Below, piece after piece: positions 55,513-63,652 of a stretch of DNA of 64,000 nt. Positions within the stretch are counted from its first letter, which is position 1. Every line of letters begins with the position of its first letter. The notes below the pieces were generated by a model. The model did no database searches and was not told the origin of the DNA. It saw only the letters and a list, made by a program, of their open reading frames with translations. The stretch is from Qipengyuania flavescens (GTDB lineage: Bacteria; Pseudomonadota; Alphaproteobacteria; Sphingomonadales; Sphingomonadaceae), in the NCBI RefSeq assembly GCF_029688735.1, contig NZ_JARULD010000001.1, forward strand, positions 558,001 through 622,000, written 5' to 3'. A program made the translations under genes and the position numbers.

Positions 55513-55661
55513 TAACCCGAACGATGCCGCGCGAAGGGGCGGGCCCTCCACGTGTAGGCGCGTGCCTCTAGAGCGATGCGACGACAAGCGCAAGCGTGGC
55601 GACGGACGGGGGAACGCGGGGGCGCGACAAGCCGTTGATCCTAGCGAAAGGAGCCATGCTT

Positions 55662-55919
55662 ATGGCCGACTATGAAACACCCCATATCCCGCCGACGACG
55701 CCGCCGGTCGTCAATCCCGATGTGAAGCCGAAAACATCCGCCGAGATGGAGGCGGACGGCGAAGCGGAAGGCGAAACCCTCGACCATCGCGACACCCCGG
55801 ACGAAATCGACATCGAAACCGAAAAAGCGCTCGAGCCTGCCATGGACGGCGGGCGTGACGGCAAGGGGGAGCAGGGGCTGGATGTCTCACGCTCCGAAAC
55901 CCTGCTCCCGCCGGATTGA
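55662..55919 (+). CDS. Small acidic disordered protein, unknown function (85 aa)
   Basis: An 85-residue protein with strong acidic, Pro- and Thr-rich character: MADYETPHIPPTTPPVVNPD, then many Glu/Asp (DEIDIETEKALEPAMDG). It shows no hydrophobic core, so is likely unfolded alone. The ATG at 55662 follows AAAGGAG by 8 bases; longer starts at 55656 or 55596 are possible. The next small gene begins 12 bases after its stop with its own AAGGAG, so they form a pair. No family is recognised. Confidence 0.65.
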   Translation: MADYETPHIPPTTPPVVNPDVKPKTSAEMEADGEAEGETLDHRDTPDEIDIETEKALEPAMDGGRDGKGEQGLDVSRSETLLPPD

Positions 55920-55931
55920 AGGAGACCGACC

Positions 55932-56111
55932 ATGGCAACGCAGCCCGACCCCTCGCCCGATACGATCGATCCCGGTGCGCCTCAGGAAATGCCGCCCGAC
56001 AGCCCGCCGAACGAGGCCCCGATGGAAGAGCCGCCCGGTGTGGAGCCGGTTTCCCCCGATTACGACAATCCGGGTCGGAGCCCGATCGAAACGCCTCCGC
56101 CGCCCGATTGA
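55932..56111 (+). CDS. Small proline-rich acidic protein, unknown function (59 aa)
   Basis: A 59-residue protein beginning MATQPDPSPDTIDPGAPQEM, with about one third Pro and many Asp/Glu. It is almost certainly disordered. It has its own clear ribosome site (GAAGGAG, 7 bases before the ATG), and codon use like its neighbours. It resembles the preceding 85-aa protein in composition and may be its partner or a diverged copy. Such short Pro/acid-rich proteins in alphaproteobacteria are often stress-induced; here nothing beyond composition supports that. Confidence 0.6.
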   Translation: MATQPDPSPDTIDPGAPQEMPPDSPPNEAPMEEPPGVEPVSPDYDNPGRSPIETPPPPD

Positions 56112-56167
56112 ATGCTGCGCCCGAATGAACTTGCGGGTCGGCGCGGGGCGCATTATCGGCGCATCGC

Positions 56168-56452
56168 ATGAGCGAAGACACGAATAATGACACCCCGCCC
56201 GACCGCCTGTCGGTCAACCCGAAGAACGAGCATTTCAGCACCGAAGTGTTGCAGCGCGGCGTCGGCATACGGTTCAAGGGCAAGCAGCGCACCGATATCG
56301 AGGAATATTCGATCTCGGAAGGTTGGGTGCGCGTTCAGGCCGGCAAGACGATGGATCGCAAAGGCAATCCGCTCACGCTCAAGCTCAGCGGCCCGGTCGA
56401 AGCCTGGTACGAGGATCTGGGCGAGGACGCGCCGGTCGCAAAAGCCGGCTGA
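56168..56452 (+). CDS. DUF3297 family protein
   Basis: A 94-residue soluble protein matching the DUF3297 family: PPDRLSVNPKNEHF, VLQRGVGIRFKGKQRTDIEEY, SEGWVRVQAGKTMDRKGNPL and LSGPVEAWYEDLG are the conserved blocks. The family is widespread in proteobacteria and has no known function. The fold looks mostly beta. It ends exactly against the convergent CHAP gene stop (no gap). Confidence 0.9.
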   Translation: MSEDTNNDTPPDRLSVNPKNEHFSTEVLQRGVGIRFKGKQRTDIEEYSISEGWVRVQAGKTMDRKGNPLTLKLSGPVEAWYEDLGEDAPVAKAG

Positions 56453-57058
56453 TCAGCGGAAGTCGGCGAAAGCGCTGAGAAAGCGCTTCGAGGTTTTCTT
56501 GCGCGCCGGTTTGTCGGACTGGGCGATCTGCATACGCTGCTGAACGACGTTGTCGCCGTAGATAAACCCTTCGACCGGCCATGCGGTCTTTCCGACCCCG
56601 CCGAGCGGGGCATACCAGACCTGCACCTCGCTCCAGTCGTTGGCGGGCGACACGTCGACCGCCAGCACGTCTTTCTCGACTTGGCCGCGCCGCCCGTCGA
56701 TCGGCGACCAGTTTGCATGGTCGAGCAGCACGCGGCGCGAATCCACCACCTTGCTGACGGCGGCGACATGGCCGAGGCGCATGCTGCGATGCGGCTTGAA
56801 CGCCATGACGGCGCCAACGCGCGGAGTCGACCCGGTCGCATATCGACCTTGCGCCTGATCCCACCACGTATGCGCATCGCCGTAGATTTCGATGCCGCTG
56901 ACCTTGCGGGCATAGGGCACGCATTGCAGGTAGGGCGCAAGCTCGCTCCCCGAGGACGAGAAACCGCTATCCACGCGGAAATCCCGGCTGTCGTCAGCGA
57001 GAGCCGGAGCGGAAAGGCCAAGCGCGGCCATGGCGATAAGAGCGCGATTCATGGCCAT
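56453..57058 (-). CDS. CHAP domain peptidoglycan hydrolase/amidase
   Basis: A 201-residue exported protein with signal peptide ending APALAD and one CHAP domain. The catalytic pair is Cys46 (YLQCVPYARKVSGIEIYG) and His97 (RLGHVAAVSKVVD), followed by DHANWSPIDGR. CHAP enzymes cut peptide cross-links or muramyl amide bonds in peptidoglycan. The ATG at 57058 is preferred over 57052 since AGG is 9 bases before it. The C-terminal 30 residues are basic (KPARKKTSKRF), which could aid wall binding. Confidence 0.87.
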   Translation of the reverse strand: MAMNRALIAMAALGLSAPALADDSRDFRVDSGFSSSGSELAPYLQCVPYARKVSGIEIYGDAHTWWDQAQGRYATGSTPRVGAVMAFKPHRSMRLGHVAAVSKVVDSRRVLLDHANWSPIDGRRGQVEKDVLAVDVSPANDWSEVQVWYAPLGGVGKTAWPVEGFIYGDNVVQQRMQIAQSDKPARKKTSKRFLSAFADFR

Positions 57059-57099
57059 GGTGCGTAACCTGTTAACCTTACGGCGCGCCTGCCCGACAT

Positions 57100-57117
57100 G
57101 GTTAAAGGCATTTAACC
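57100..57117. promoter_or_regulatory. Inverted repeat between CHAP hydrolase and der
   Basis: GGTTAAAGGCATTTAACC has 7-base arms around GGCA and lies between the divergent CHAP and der genes, with another GTTAACC at 57071. It looks like a dimer operator; the TTAA halves recall CtrA sites (TTAA-N7-TTAA), but the spacing here is 6. Confidence 0.4.
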
Positions 57118-57173
57118 CTCCCACGCACATCCGCTTGCAATAAGGCGGCTGAAGGGCCACTTGCCGCGCCATC

Positions 57174-58607
57174 ATGCGCGCATCCCCATCCAAGCCCACG
57201 GTGATCATCATCGGCCGCCCGAATGTCGGCAAGTCGACGCTGTTCAACCGGCTCGTCGGCAAGCGGCTGGCGCTGGTCGACGACCAGCCGGGCGTCACGC
57301 GCGACCGCCGCTTCGGCGATGCGGAGATCGCCGGGCTGGAGTTCCAGATCGTCGATACCGCCGGCTGGGAAGACGAGGATCCCGACAGCCTGCCCGGCCG
57401 GATGCGCAAGCAGACCGAAGTCAGCCTGGAAGGCGCGGATGCCGCAATGTTCGTATTCGATTCGCGTGTCGGCCTGACCCCGCTCGACGAGGAGATCGCC
57501 CGCTGGCTGCGCAGCCAGAAGGTGCCGGTGGTGCTGGTCGCCAACAAGGCGGAAGGCAAGCAGGGCGATGCGGGCATCTACGAGAGCTTTTCGCTCGGTT
57601 TCGGCGAACCGGCCGCCGTGAGTGCAGAGCATGGCGAAGGCATCGCCGACCTGTTCGACCACCTGTGGCCGATCATCGGCGCCAAGGCCGAAGCTGCCGA
57701 AATCGAAGCCGAGATCGACGAGGAGGACGAGGAGGCCCTGCTCGCCGGGCCGCTCCAGCTCGCCATCGTCGGCCGCCCCAATGCGGGCAAATCCACACTG
57801 ATCAACCGTCTGCTGGGCGAAGACCGCCTACTGACCGGGCCCGAGGCAGGGATCACGCGCGATTCGATTGCGATCGATTGGGAATGGATCGACCCCAAGA
57901 CCGGCGACGCGCGCGAGATCAAGCTGATCGACACCGCCGGCATGCGCAAGAAGGCGCAGGTCACGGACAAGCTGGAGAAACTGTCGGTCGCCGATGCCCG
58001 ACGCGCGGTCGATTTTGCCGAAGTCGTCGTGCTGCTGCTCGATGCGACGCGCGGGCTGGAAGCGCAGGACCTCAAGATCGCCAACCTCGTGCTCGAGGAA
58101 GGCCGGGCGCTGATGATCGCGATCAACAAGTGGGACGTCGCGGACAATGCCAGCAGCTTGTTCAACGGCATCCGCGAGGCGCTGAACGAAGGGCTGGCGC
58201 AGGTGCGCGGCGTGCCCTTGTTCGCGGTCAGCGCAAAGACCGGCAAGGGGCTCGACCAGATGCTCGGCGCGGCATTCGAACTGCGCGAGGCGTGGAGCCG
58301 CCGCGTGCCGACCGCCGCTCTCAACCGCTGGTTCGATGATGCGCTGGAAGCCAACCCGCCGCCCGCGCCCAAGGGTCGGCGGATCAAGCTGCGCTACATC
58401 ACGCAGGCGAGCATCCGGCCGCCGCGGTTCGTCGTGTTCGGCACCCGGCTGGAAGCGCTTCCCAAGAGCTACGAGCGTTATCTGATCAATGGAATTCGCG
58501 ACAAGCTCGGCTTCGAAGCCGTGCCGGTACGCGTGGTGCTGAAGAGCCCCAAGAACCCCTACAACGCCAATAAGGGCGGGGGCGGAAATTACAGCGGGGA
58601 GCGGTGA
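57174..58607 (+). CDS. der: Ribosome biogenesis GTPase Der (EngA)
   Basis: A 477-residue protein with two tandem GTPase domains and a KH-like C-terminal domain. G1 motifs are GRPNVGKST (about residue 14) and GRPNAGKST (about residue 202); G3 motifs DTAGW and DTAGM; G4 motifs NKAEG (first domain, variant of NKxD) and NKWD. The KH-like region is KLRYITQASIRPPRFVVFG. Der assists 50S maturation and is essential in many bacteria. It begins MRASPSKPTVIIIGRPNVGK. Its stop overlaps the DUF2721 start. Confidence 0.97.
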   Translation: MRASPSKPTVIIIGRPNVGKSTLFNRLVGKRLALVDDQPGVTRDRRFGDAEIAGLEFQIVDTAGWEDEDPDSLPGRMRKQTEVSLEGADAAMFVFDSRVGLTPLDEEIARWLRSQKVPVVLVANKAEGKQGDAGIYESFSLGFGEPAAVSAEHGEGIADLFDHLWPIIGAKAEAAEIEAEIDEEDEEALLAGPLQLAIVGRPNAGKSTLINRLLGEDRLLTGPEAGITRDSIAIDWEWIDPKTGDAREIKLIDTAGMRKKAQVTDKLEKLSVADARRAVDFAEVVVLLLDATRGLEAQDLKIANLVLEEGRALMIAINKWDVADNASSLFNGIREALNEGLAQVRGVPLFAVSAKTGKGLDQMLGAAFELREAWSRRVPTAALNRWFDDALEANPPPAPKGRRIKLRYITQASIRPPRFVVFGTRLEALPKSYERYLINGIRDKLGFEAVPVRVVLKSPKNPYNANKGGGGNYSGER

Positions 58608-59098
58608 TGATGCTCGACCTGCTAGCCAGCCTGCCTGGACTCGAACTGATCGAACGGACCAGCTCCACATTGCGGGTGCAACAGGTCGTGCAGCTTAGCC
58701 TCGCGCCTGCCTTCCTGCTCGCCGGGATCGGGGCCATTATGAACGTGATGACAAACCGGCTGATCTGGGTCGCCAACAAGATCGAGAAGATCGTCGCTGC
58801 CGACGAGGACGGTCGTGCTGGTATCCTGCTCGACGAACTGCCAGCGCTGGAACGCCGCCGCATCCTGGCCCAGCGCGCCGTGATGCTCAGCACCGCGTCG
58901 GCTCTTACTATCAGCATCGTGATCGCGCTGCTGTTCGTCAGCGCCTTCGTCTATGCGCCTCTGGGGACGATAGTAGCCTTTACGTGGATCGTAACGATGG
59001 GCCTGCTCGTTGCGGGCCTCGCAAGTTTCCTGCTTGAGACGCAAACCGCGGCGAAGCGCAATCGCGAGCGCATGAAGCGGCACTTGCGCGGCGACTGA
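58607..59098 (+). CDS. DUF2721 family membrane protein
   Basis: A 163-residue protein with three hydrophobic segments (about residues 25-45, 98-118 and 122-142) and a charged loop with EIEKIV-like helices between the first and second. The pattern VQLSLAPAFLLAGIGAIMNVMTNRLIWVANKIEKI is the DUF2721 signature. Function is unknown. GTG 58604, ATG 58607 and ATG 58610 are alternative starts; 58607 shares a base with the der stop (TGATG). Confidence 0.85.
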   Translation: MMLDLLASLPGLELIERTSSTLRVQQVVQLSLAPAFLLAGIGAIMNVMTNRLIWVANKIEKIVAADEDGRAGILLDELPALERRRILAQRAVMLSTASALTISIVIALLFVSAFVYAPLGTIVAFTWIVTMGLLVAGLASFLLETQTAAKRNRERMKRHLRGD

Positions 59099-59215
59099 TC
59101 GCGATTTCCGGACCGATTTCGGCCAAGTGACGCTACGGCACGGCGAGCTAAAATCGGTTATCCGGCGTTCATCTTGCGCGGCGCAACACGCGATCTCCAA
59201 CCGAGGAGAGACGCC

Positions 59216-59428
59216 ATGCACCGTATCCTGATTGCGATCCTGTCACGCGGAGAGCGGGAACTGCATCACGTGAGGCTCGACACGCTGGACCTCGGGACGG
59301 CCTTGCTGGTGACCGATATCAATCTTGCGGAGGGCTCGGCCGAGCTGTGGGAGGGCGAACGGCGCCTCGCGCGGCTGATCAAGCATGGCGGACCGCATGC
59401 GACCTTCTGGGAAGTCGGCTGCTATTGA
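59216..59428 (+). CDS. Small hypothetical protein (70 aa)
   Basis: A 70-residue protein starting MHRILIAILSRGERELHHVR, with a strong ribosome site (GAGGAGAG). It looks soluble, with alternating strand and helix, and ends HATFWEVGCY. No family is recognised. It stands between the DUF2721 gene (117 bases upstream) and the convergent bfr gene (7 bases downstream). The good start signal and coding-like third-position GC support it as real. Confidence 0.65.
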   Translation: MHRILIAILSRGERELHHVRLDTLDLGTALLVTDINLAEGSAELWEGERRLARLIKHGGPHATFWEVGCY

Positions 59429-59435
59429 GCGCTGC

Positions 59436-59927
59436 TCAGCCGGCCTCGCCGTCGCCCGCCGGCTTGCTTTGCAGCTGGACGTAGTTCTCCAGCCCCATCC
59501 GGGCGATCATGTCGAATTGCGTTTCGAGGAAGTCGACATGCTCTTCCTCGCTGGCGAGAATGTCCTCGAATATCTGGCCGGAGGTGAAATCGCGCACGCT
59601 CTGGCAATGCTCGGCCGCTTCCTTGAGCAGCGGGATCGCTTCCATCTCCATCGCCAGATCGGCCTTGAGGATTTCCTCGACCGTCTCGCCGACCTTTAGC
59701 TTGTGGATCGCCTGAAAGTTCGGGAGGCCGTTCAGGAACAGGATGCGCTCGGCGAGGATGTCGGCATGCTTCATCTCGTCGATCGATTCGTGCCGCTCGT
59801 ACTCGGCGAGCTTGTGTACGCCCCAGTCGGCCAGCACGCGATAGTGCAGCCAGTACTGGTTGATCGCCGTCAGCTCATTGGTCAGCGCCTTGTTGAGAAA
59901 TTCGATGACCTTGGGGTCGCCTTGCAC
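59436..59927 (-). CDS. bfr: Bacterioferritin
   Basis: A 163-residue heme-containing ferritin subunit of the 24-mer iron store. The diiron ferroxidase ligands are all present: Glu18, Glu51, His54, Glu94, Glu127 and His130; the heme-ligand Met52 is there as well (SIDEMKHADILAERIL). The GTG at 59927 gives MQGDPKVIEFLNKALTNE, the standard N-terminus, with AGGAG upstream. A longer reading start to 59987 has no support. It is downstream of bfd but separated by a terminator, so it has its own promoter. Confidence 0.95.
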   Translation of the reverse strand: MQGDPKVIEFLNKALTNELTAINQYWLHYRVLADWGVHKLAEYERHESIDEMKHADILAERILFLNGLPNFQAIHKLKVGETVEEILKADLAMEMEAIPLLKEAAEHCQSVRDFTSGQIFEDILASEEEHVDFLETQFDMIARMGLENYVQLQSKPAGDGEAG

Positions 59928-60005
59928 GTGCCTGCTCCTGTTGTGTGAAACTACAATCGTATGCTCCCACAAGGGAGGAATTGACAAGGGGACGCAGCGA
60001 AAAAA

Positions 60006-60021
60006 TGGCGGAATTCCGCCA
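60006..60021 (-). terminator. Rho-independent terminator after bfd
   Basis: TGGCGGAATTCCGCCA is a perfect 16-base palindrome; on the minus strand it is followed by TTTTTT. It lies 29 bases after the bfd stop and before bfr, so bfd is a separate transcript. The stem can close to only a tight loop, but the T run is ideal. Confidence 0.85.
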
Positions 60022-60049
60022 GTTGCAAGCGATTGTCAGTAGCGGAAAT

Positions 60050-60238
60050 TCAGGCGGCGGCGGGTACGAAGCCCAGCTTGCGCTCTTCCTCGATGATGGC
60101 GTCCGCCTCGACCAGGCACTGGCCGCAATTGGGCTGCTTGCCCATGGCCGCGTAACACGCCTCCGCATCGCCCGAGACGTGGTGCGCCTTGAATCGCAGC
60201 TCGCTCTCCCGGATGGCGTTGCAGATGCAGATGTACAT
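60050..60238 (-). CDS. bfd: Bacterioferritin-associated ferredoxin
   Basis: A 62-residue [2Fe-2S] protein. The four cluster ligands are Cys4, Cys6 (YICICNAI), Cys38 and Cys41 (QPNCGQCL), the Bfd arrangement. Bfd passes electrons to bacterioferritin to release stored iron under starvation, which fits its Fur-type box at 60281 and its place next to bfr. The ATG at 60238 gives the family N-terminus; an upstream in-frame extension to 60268 is not expected. Confidence 0.94.
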   Translation of the reverse strand: MYICICNAIRESELRFKAHHVSGDAEACYAAMGKQPNCGQCLVEADAIIEEERKLGFVPAAA

Positions 60239-60280
60239 AGGCGCGGATCCCTTGCGATTGATTCGCAAGAGCAGGTGTAG

Positions 60281-60295
60281 TGAGAGTCATTCTCA
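60281..60295 (-). promoter_or_regulatory. Fur-type operator upstream of bfd
   Basis: On the minus strand TGAGAATGACTCTCA differs from the perfect Fur core TGAGAATNATTCTCA by one base in the right half. It is about 43 bases before the bfd start, in promoter range. Iron-repressed Bfd would match the role of releasing stored iron. It is a sister of the box at 35387. Confidence 0.72.
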
Positions 60296-60315
60296 ATAGC
60301 AAGCCCGAGCGGCAA

Positions 60316-61596
60316 TTACCTCCGCAAGGGAAATAGCCGCCAGTAGGTCAGGCAGCGCCATAGCCATTCGAGCGGGCCGAAGCGGAAGCGCTCGAGCCAG
60401 GGCTTGGACCACAGCAGCATGATCGCCCATGTGGCAAGCGTCACGATATAGAGCTCCGTCCGGCCAAGCTGGCCGAACAGGCCACCCGCCCAGCCATGGA
60501 ATACCAGCATCATCAGCACCGAAGTCCCGAGATAATTGGTAAAGGCCGCCCGCCCGGCCGCAGAGACACGCTGCGCCAAGGGTCCGGCAATTTGCTGGCC
60601 CCAAAGCGCCAGCAGGGCGAGCAAGCCGAGGATGGCGAACAGGCGCGGCACCATCGACCAGGCGCTCATCGCGGCGAGCGTGCCGTAATAGGTCAGTCCG
60701 CCGGCCTTCGCCCAGAGCGCCACCGGAATGGTCAGGGCCGTGCCGACGATCCACAGCCCCCAACCCCATTTGCGCTGCCGCCCCGGATCGACGCCGCCAT
60801 CGAACAGCCCGTAACGAAAGGCCGCCATGCCGACGAGCATCAGCGGGAGCGTTTCGAACCAGAACAGCATCAGGACGAACCCGATCTCCGGCCCATGCTC
60901 GGTGATGTTGTGATTTACCCAGGCGCCGTAGTCGCCATCGCCGATCAGCTGCGTTTCGTAGCGGCCATCGGCGAGGTCGGCTTGTTTCTCGCTTTCGAGA
61001 TCCTCGGCCATTTCGGCGAAGGCCGCCTCTTGCGAGCCCTCCATCATCGGCAGGAAGCCGAGAATGCCGGTGTAGAACAGCGCGCCGCCCAAATAGCCGA
61101 TGAGGCCGAGCACAAGCAATTTCCGGCGCGAGAGGCCGACGAACAGCAGAGCGGCGAGCCCTGCGCAGGCGTAAAGAAACAGGATGTCGCCGCGCCAGAT
61201 GAAGAAGAAATGCACCAGGCCGATCATGCCGAGCCAGAACAGGCGCCGGACCTGCAGCCATCTGCCCTGCCCGCGCGCCGCCGCACGTTCGAGGAACAGC
61301 ACCATCCCGGCCCCGAACAGCAGGGTGAACAGCCCGCGCATCTTGCTGTCGATGAGGACGAACTGGAGGACCCACATCCAGTCCTCCGCCGCGCTGTGCG
61401 GCACGGTGAAGGCGTCGGGGTACATATAGGCCGTCATCGGCTGGCCGAAGGCGACGATATTGGCGGCAAGGATGCCCATCACCGCCAGCCCGCGGATGAA
61501 ATCGAGGCTCGCGATACGGTTCGTGCCGCCGGTGGGCCTCACCTGCTCCGGTGTCGCCTGTTCTGCCTGCTCTGTCACGTCGTGCTCCCTGTCCAC
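60316..61596 (-). CDS. DUF418 family membrane protein
   Basis: A 426-residue polytopic membrane protein with the acyltransferase-3/DUF418 layout. The N-terminal NRIASLDFIRGLAVMGILAANI is the family opening; SKMRGLFTLLFGAGM and, near the end, AAFTNYLGTSVLMMLVFHGW and WLERFRFGPLEWLWRCLTYW are the DUF418 signatures. It has ten or so helices and one larger periplasmic loop (about 195-225). The role is unknown; related proteins modify surface molecules. The start is GTG at 61596. Confidence 0.88.
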   Translation of the reverse strand: MDREHDVTEQAEQATPEQVRPTGGTNRIASLDFIRGLAVMGILAANIVAFGQPMTAYMYPDAFTVPHSAAEDWMWVLQFVLIDSKMRGLFTLLFGAGMVLFLERAAARGQGRWLQVRRLFWLGMIGLVHFFFIWRGDILFLYACAGLAALLFVGLSRRKLLVLGLIGYLGGALFYTGILGFLPMMEGSQEAAFAEMAEDLESEKQADLADGRYETQLIGDGDYGAWVNHNITEHGPEIGFVLMLFWFETLPLMLVGMAAFRYGLFDGGVDPGRQRKWGWGLWIVGTALTIPVALWAKAGGLTYYGTLAAMSAWSMVPRLFAILGLLALLALWGQQIAGPLAQRVSAAGRAAFTNYLGTSVLMMLVFHGWAGGLFGQLGRTELYIVTLATWAIMLLWSKPWLERFRFGPLEWLWRCLTYWRLFPLRR

Positions 61597-61654
61597 CGCC
61601 CTACCTAGCGGCAGGTGGAAAAAGGGAAAGCGGGCAGGCGATCTAGTCCGGGGA

Positions 61655-62686
61655 TCAGCGGGTCACGAGACACTCGTAGCCGCCACGCTTCAGCTGCGCG
61701 CAGGCAGAAGTTGCCGCATCGCGCGATTCGAACCCGCCGGCGAGAAGCTTGGTAAGTCGTCCTGCCGGCTCTTTCAGCTTGGCACGTCCGGCAAGCGCGG
61801 GAGTTTGCGAGACCTTCTCCCACAGCCGGTCGGCATTTCCCGCCACCCCGAAGGCACCGAGCTGCAGCTTCCACGGGCCTTGCGAGCGGTTGGCCTGTGG
61901 CGATGGCGCGACCACGGGAGTTTCCGGCTTCGGCGTCGTGGAGACGGTCGATTCGGCGCGCGCAACCGTGACCGGTCGCGGCGTTTGAGCGAAATCCGCG
62001 CCGCGTGTTTCGCGAGCCGGAGCCGGCGCCGGGCGCGCGGCTGGCGGAACCGATTCGGGAGTACCGACCGCCAGGTCGACCGCAGTCAGCTCCCGCGCCC
62101 GCGCCGCCTCGGCTTCGGACTTCAGTTGACTCGCAAGCACCTGCGCCGCCTGCCTGTCGGCCAGCGGGATATACTCGTCCATTTGCGTGAGGGCGCCCTT
62201 GGCCTGCGGCAGCCCCGTCGAATTGGCGAGGGTCAGCAGGGCATAGGCCCGCTGCCAGTTCTTCGCCACGAGGTCCCCGTTGAAGTGAGCGATGCCCAAT
62301 ATGTACTGCGCGCGCGGATCGCCGCGTGTCGCTGCGGCTTCGATATAGGGAAGCGCTTGGTCGCGCTGCTCGCGCTGGAACAGAAGCAGCCCGTAATTGT
62401 CCGCTGCTTGCACATGACCCTGCGCCGCTGCGCGAGCATATAGCGCTTCCGCCTGCGCCAGGTCGGTATCGACCCCCCGACCCAGCCGATAGGCCTGCGC
62501 CAGATTGAACTGCGCATCGGCATCGCCTGCCTGCGCCGGAGCCACCCATTCGCGCACGGCGGCGGCATAATCGCCGCGGCTCCAGGCATCGACGCCGTCC
62601 TTCACATCGGCCGACGCGGGCACGGCGAGACCTGCCGCGATGGCAGCGCAAAGCGCCATGCCCACGTTTTTGCTCTTTCCGATCAT
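61655..62686 (-). CDS. Sel1-repeat and SPOR domain exported protein
   Basis: A 343-residue protein with signal peptide ending PASAD. Residues 25-165 hold Sel1-like helical repeats (AQFNLAQAYRLGRGVD, AADNYGLLLFQREQ, AQYILGIAHFNGD). A Pro/Ala/Thr-rich linker (about 190-255) leads to a C-terminal SPOR domain (PWKLQLGAFGVAGNADRLWE, GFESRDAATSACAQLKRGGYECLV). SPOR domains bind denuded glycan at the septum, so it probably works at division. The ATG at 62686 gives MIGKSKNVGM. It is divergent from the ParA-type gene. Confidence 0.9.
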   Translation of the reverse strand: MIGKSKNVGMALCAAIAAGLAVPASADVKDGVDAWSRGDYAAAVREWVAPAQAGDADAQFNLAQAYRLGRGVDTDLAQAEALYARAAAQGHVQAADNYGLLLFQREQRDQALPYIEAAATRGDPRAQYILGIAHFNGDLVAKNWQRAYALLTLANSTGLPQAKGALTQMDEYIPLADRQAAQVLASQLKSEAEAARARELTAVDLAVGTPESVPPAARPAPAPARETRGADFAQTPRPVTVARAESTVSTTPKPETPVVAPSPQANRSQGPWKLQLGAFGVAGNADRLWEKVSQTPALAGRAKLKEPAGRLTKLLAGGFESRDAATSACAQLKRGGYECLVTR

Positions 62687-62911
62687 CCGTTCCGTCCTCG
62701 GCACTGTCGACCGCACATCTGCGGCAGTCGGCCCCACCCTATAGTAAATCGACCGTTAGCAAAGCGTTGCGCCGCATCCCGCTTTCGCAGCGAGCGCCTA
62801 ATCCGCCCGATGTTAACCCTAAATTAGGGGTAGTCTGCGATTTCCGTTTTCGAACAGTCGCATTTGGTGCGGCGCTTGATTGACTAGAGGCTCAAACCAG
62901 GGGGATAAGCC
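62687..62911. promoter_or_regulatory. Divergent intergenic region with a palindrome before the ParA-type gene
   Basis: The 225-base gap contains CCCTAAATTAGGG (62817-62829), a perfect 13-base palindrome, preceded by TTAA so that TTAA-N7-TTAG (62813-62827) is one base from a full CtrA-type site. It lies about 85 bases before the ParA-type start. No gene is seen in the gap. Confidence 0.45.
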
Positions 62912-63628
62912 TTGCGTGTACTGGCATTGGCATCGCAGAAGGGCGGATCGGGTAAAACCACGCTCTCCGGACATCTCGCCGTACAGGCCCAGCGCGCCGG
63001 CGCCGGGCCCGTCGTTCTGATCGATATCGACCCGCAGGGCTCGCTCGCCGACTGGTGGAACGAGCGCGAGGACGAATATCCCGCTTTCGCGCAGACCACG
63101 GTCGCTCGCCTGGCGAACGATCTGGCGATCCTGCGCCAGCAGGGCTTCAAGCTGGCCGTGCTCGACACGCCGCCCGCCATCACCATGGCCATCCAGTCGG
63201 TTATTTCGGTCGCCGAGTTGATCGTCGTCCCGACCCGCCCCAGCCCGCACGATTTGCGCGCCGTTGGCGCCACGGTCGACCTGTGCGAACGGGCCGGCAA
63301 GCCGCTGGTCTTCGTGGTCAACGCCGCGACGCCGAAAGCCAAGATCACCTCGGAAGCCGCCGTCGCGCTCTCGCAGCATGGCACGGTCGCCCCGATCACC
63401 CTGCACCACCGCACCGATTTTGCCGCCTCGATGATCGATGGCCGCACGGTGATGGAAGTCGACCCCGAAAGCCGTTCGGCTGCCGAGGTTACCGCGCTGT
63501 GGAAATATATCGCCGACCGGCTGGAGAAGAACTTCCGCCGCACGGTCTTCGCCGCACCGAACACGCAGAGCGCTGTTCCCGGTGCCCATCGCCCCGCTGG
63601 CGGCTTCGGCCGCCGGGTGGCACAGTAA
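62912..63628 (+). CDS. ParA/MinD-type P-loop ATPase
   Basis: A 238-residue chromosome-partition-type ATPase. The deviant Walker A is SQKGGSGKTTLSG (Lys10 and Lys15), then VLIDIDPQGSLADWW and VLDTPPAI (Walker B). The protein is short and lacks an N-terminal DNA-binding domain, like orphan ParA proteins that position cargo. The start is TTG at 62912 with AGGGGG upstream. It is not the parAB-parS locus, since no parB follows. The next gene starts 24 bases later and may encode its cargo or adaptor. The last 20 residues are Arg/Gly/Pro-rich. Confidence 0.85.
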   Translation: MRVLALASQKGGSGKTTLSGHLAVQAQRAGAGPVVLIDIDPQGSLADWWNEREDEYPAFAQTTVARLANDLAILRQQGFKLAVLDTPPAITMAIQSVISVAELIVVPTRPSPHDLRAVGATVDLCERAGKPLVFVVNAATPKAKITSEAAVALSQHGTVAPITLHHRTDFAASMIDGRTVMEVDPESRSAAEVTALWKYIADRLEKNFRRTVFAAPNTQSAVPGAHRPAGGFGRRVAQ

Positions 63629-63652
63629 GAACGCCTGGGCGGAGACTGCCGG

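Noticed and set aside
60496..61608. A 370-codon plus-strand frame rich in Gln, Glu and Arg
   Set aside because: It is antisense to the DUF418 gene, whose helices and signatures are clear.
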